A DNA stretch of 6,844 nt from an uncultured Lachnospiraceae bacterium (GTDB taxonomy: Bacteria > Bacillota > Clostridia > Lachnospirales > Lachnospiraceae), in contig CAMWKA010000096.1 in the NCBI GenBank assembly GCA_947174725.1, positions 1-6,844 of the forward strand, written 5' to 3'. The stretch's first letter is position 1; each line of letters begins with the position of its first letter. The notes under the pieces were generated by a model, which saw only the letters and a list, made by a program, of their open reading frames with translations, ran no database searches and was not told the DNA's origin. This document shows positions 6,735-6,844 of the stretch, one piece after another. The position numbers were made by a program, and so were the translations under genes.

Positions 6735-6844
6735 ATGGAGATCAAAAAGTATCCGTTGCAGCAGCATGGTGATTCGAGAGGTCATCTTGTGGCCGTGCAA
6801 GAGAAGACGGATGTGCCGTTTGAGATCAAAAGAGTATATCATAT
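6735..6844 (+). CDS. FdtA/QdtA-like sugar-nucleotide 3,4-ketoisomerase (cupin), 3' partial
   Basis: Only the first 36 codons are in the window. They read MEIKKYPLQQHGDSRGHL followed by VAVQEKTDVPFEIKRVYH. The pattern of a D-x-RG-x-LVA segment, then a short acidic stretch, then PFEIKRVYY/H is the N-terminal signature I recognise from dTDP-4-keto-6-deoxyglucose 3,4-ketoisomerases (FdtA, QdtA) and the related WxcM-like cupins, which are about 135-140 residues long. These enzymes convert dTDP-4-keto-6-deoxyglucose to the 3-keto isomer, and an aminotransferase (FdtB/QdtB) then makes the 3-amino-3,6-dideoxyhexose used in surface glycans. FdtA and QdtA differ in the C4 configuration of the product, and this fragment cannot tell them apart. 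The gene follows the glycosyltransferase after 65 bases and has its own ribosome binding site. The catalytic histidines lie beyond the window, so the function rests on the N-terminus alone. Confidence 0.75.
   Translation, partial: MEIKKYPLQQHGDSRGHLVAVQEKTDVPFEIKRVYH

Overview
The window looks like the inside of a cell-surface glycan biosynthesis operon from a low-to-mid GC Gram-positive bacterium, most likely a member of the Clostridia (Lachnospiraceae-like). This assignment is inference. It rests on AGGAG-type ribosome binding sites before most genes, a slightly AT-rich base composition judged by eye, frequent AGA/AGG arginine and ATA isoleucine codons, and the style of the encoded proteins. 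All six genes read on the + strand with gaps of 65 bases or less, so they are probably co-transcribed. I see no promoter or terminator, and the operon continues beyond both ends.

Layout: (1) 1-1581, a PglK-like ABC exporter lacking its N-terminus, expected to flip a lipid-linked oligosaccharide. (2) 1590-2720, a GT-B fold family 4 glycosyltransferase. (3) 2720-4849, a large polytopic membrane protein resembling GT-C (polyprenyl-phosphate-sugar dependent) glycosyltransferases, overlapping gene 2 by one base. (4) 4868-5896, a DPM1/GtrB-like family 2 glycosyltransferase with two C-terminal membrane helices, probably making the polyprenyl-phosphate sugar donor. (5) 5929-6669, a second, soluble family 2 glycosyltransferase whose metal-binding DxD site looks altered. 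(6) 6735 to the window end, the first 36 codons of an FdtA/QdtA-type sugar-nucleotide 3,4-ketoisomerase.

Working model (inference): cytoplasmic glycosyltransferases (genes 2 and 5) extend a glycan on a lipid carrier. The PglK-like ABC protein moves it across the membrane. Gene 4 charges a polyprenyl phosphate with one sugar, and gene 3 uses that donor on the outer face to decorate the glycan or a protein. Gene 6 suggests that the glycan contains a 3-amino-3,6-dideoxyhexose such as Fuc3NAc or Qui3NAc, whose remaining genes would lie downstream. The combination is unusual in detail but is built from known families. I found no CRISPR array, RNA gene, insertion sequence or clearly new system. No gene-free stretch exceeds 65 bases.
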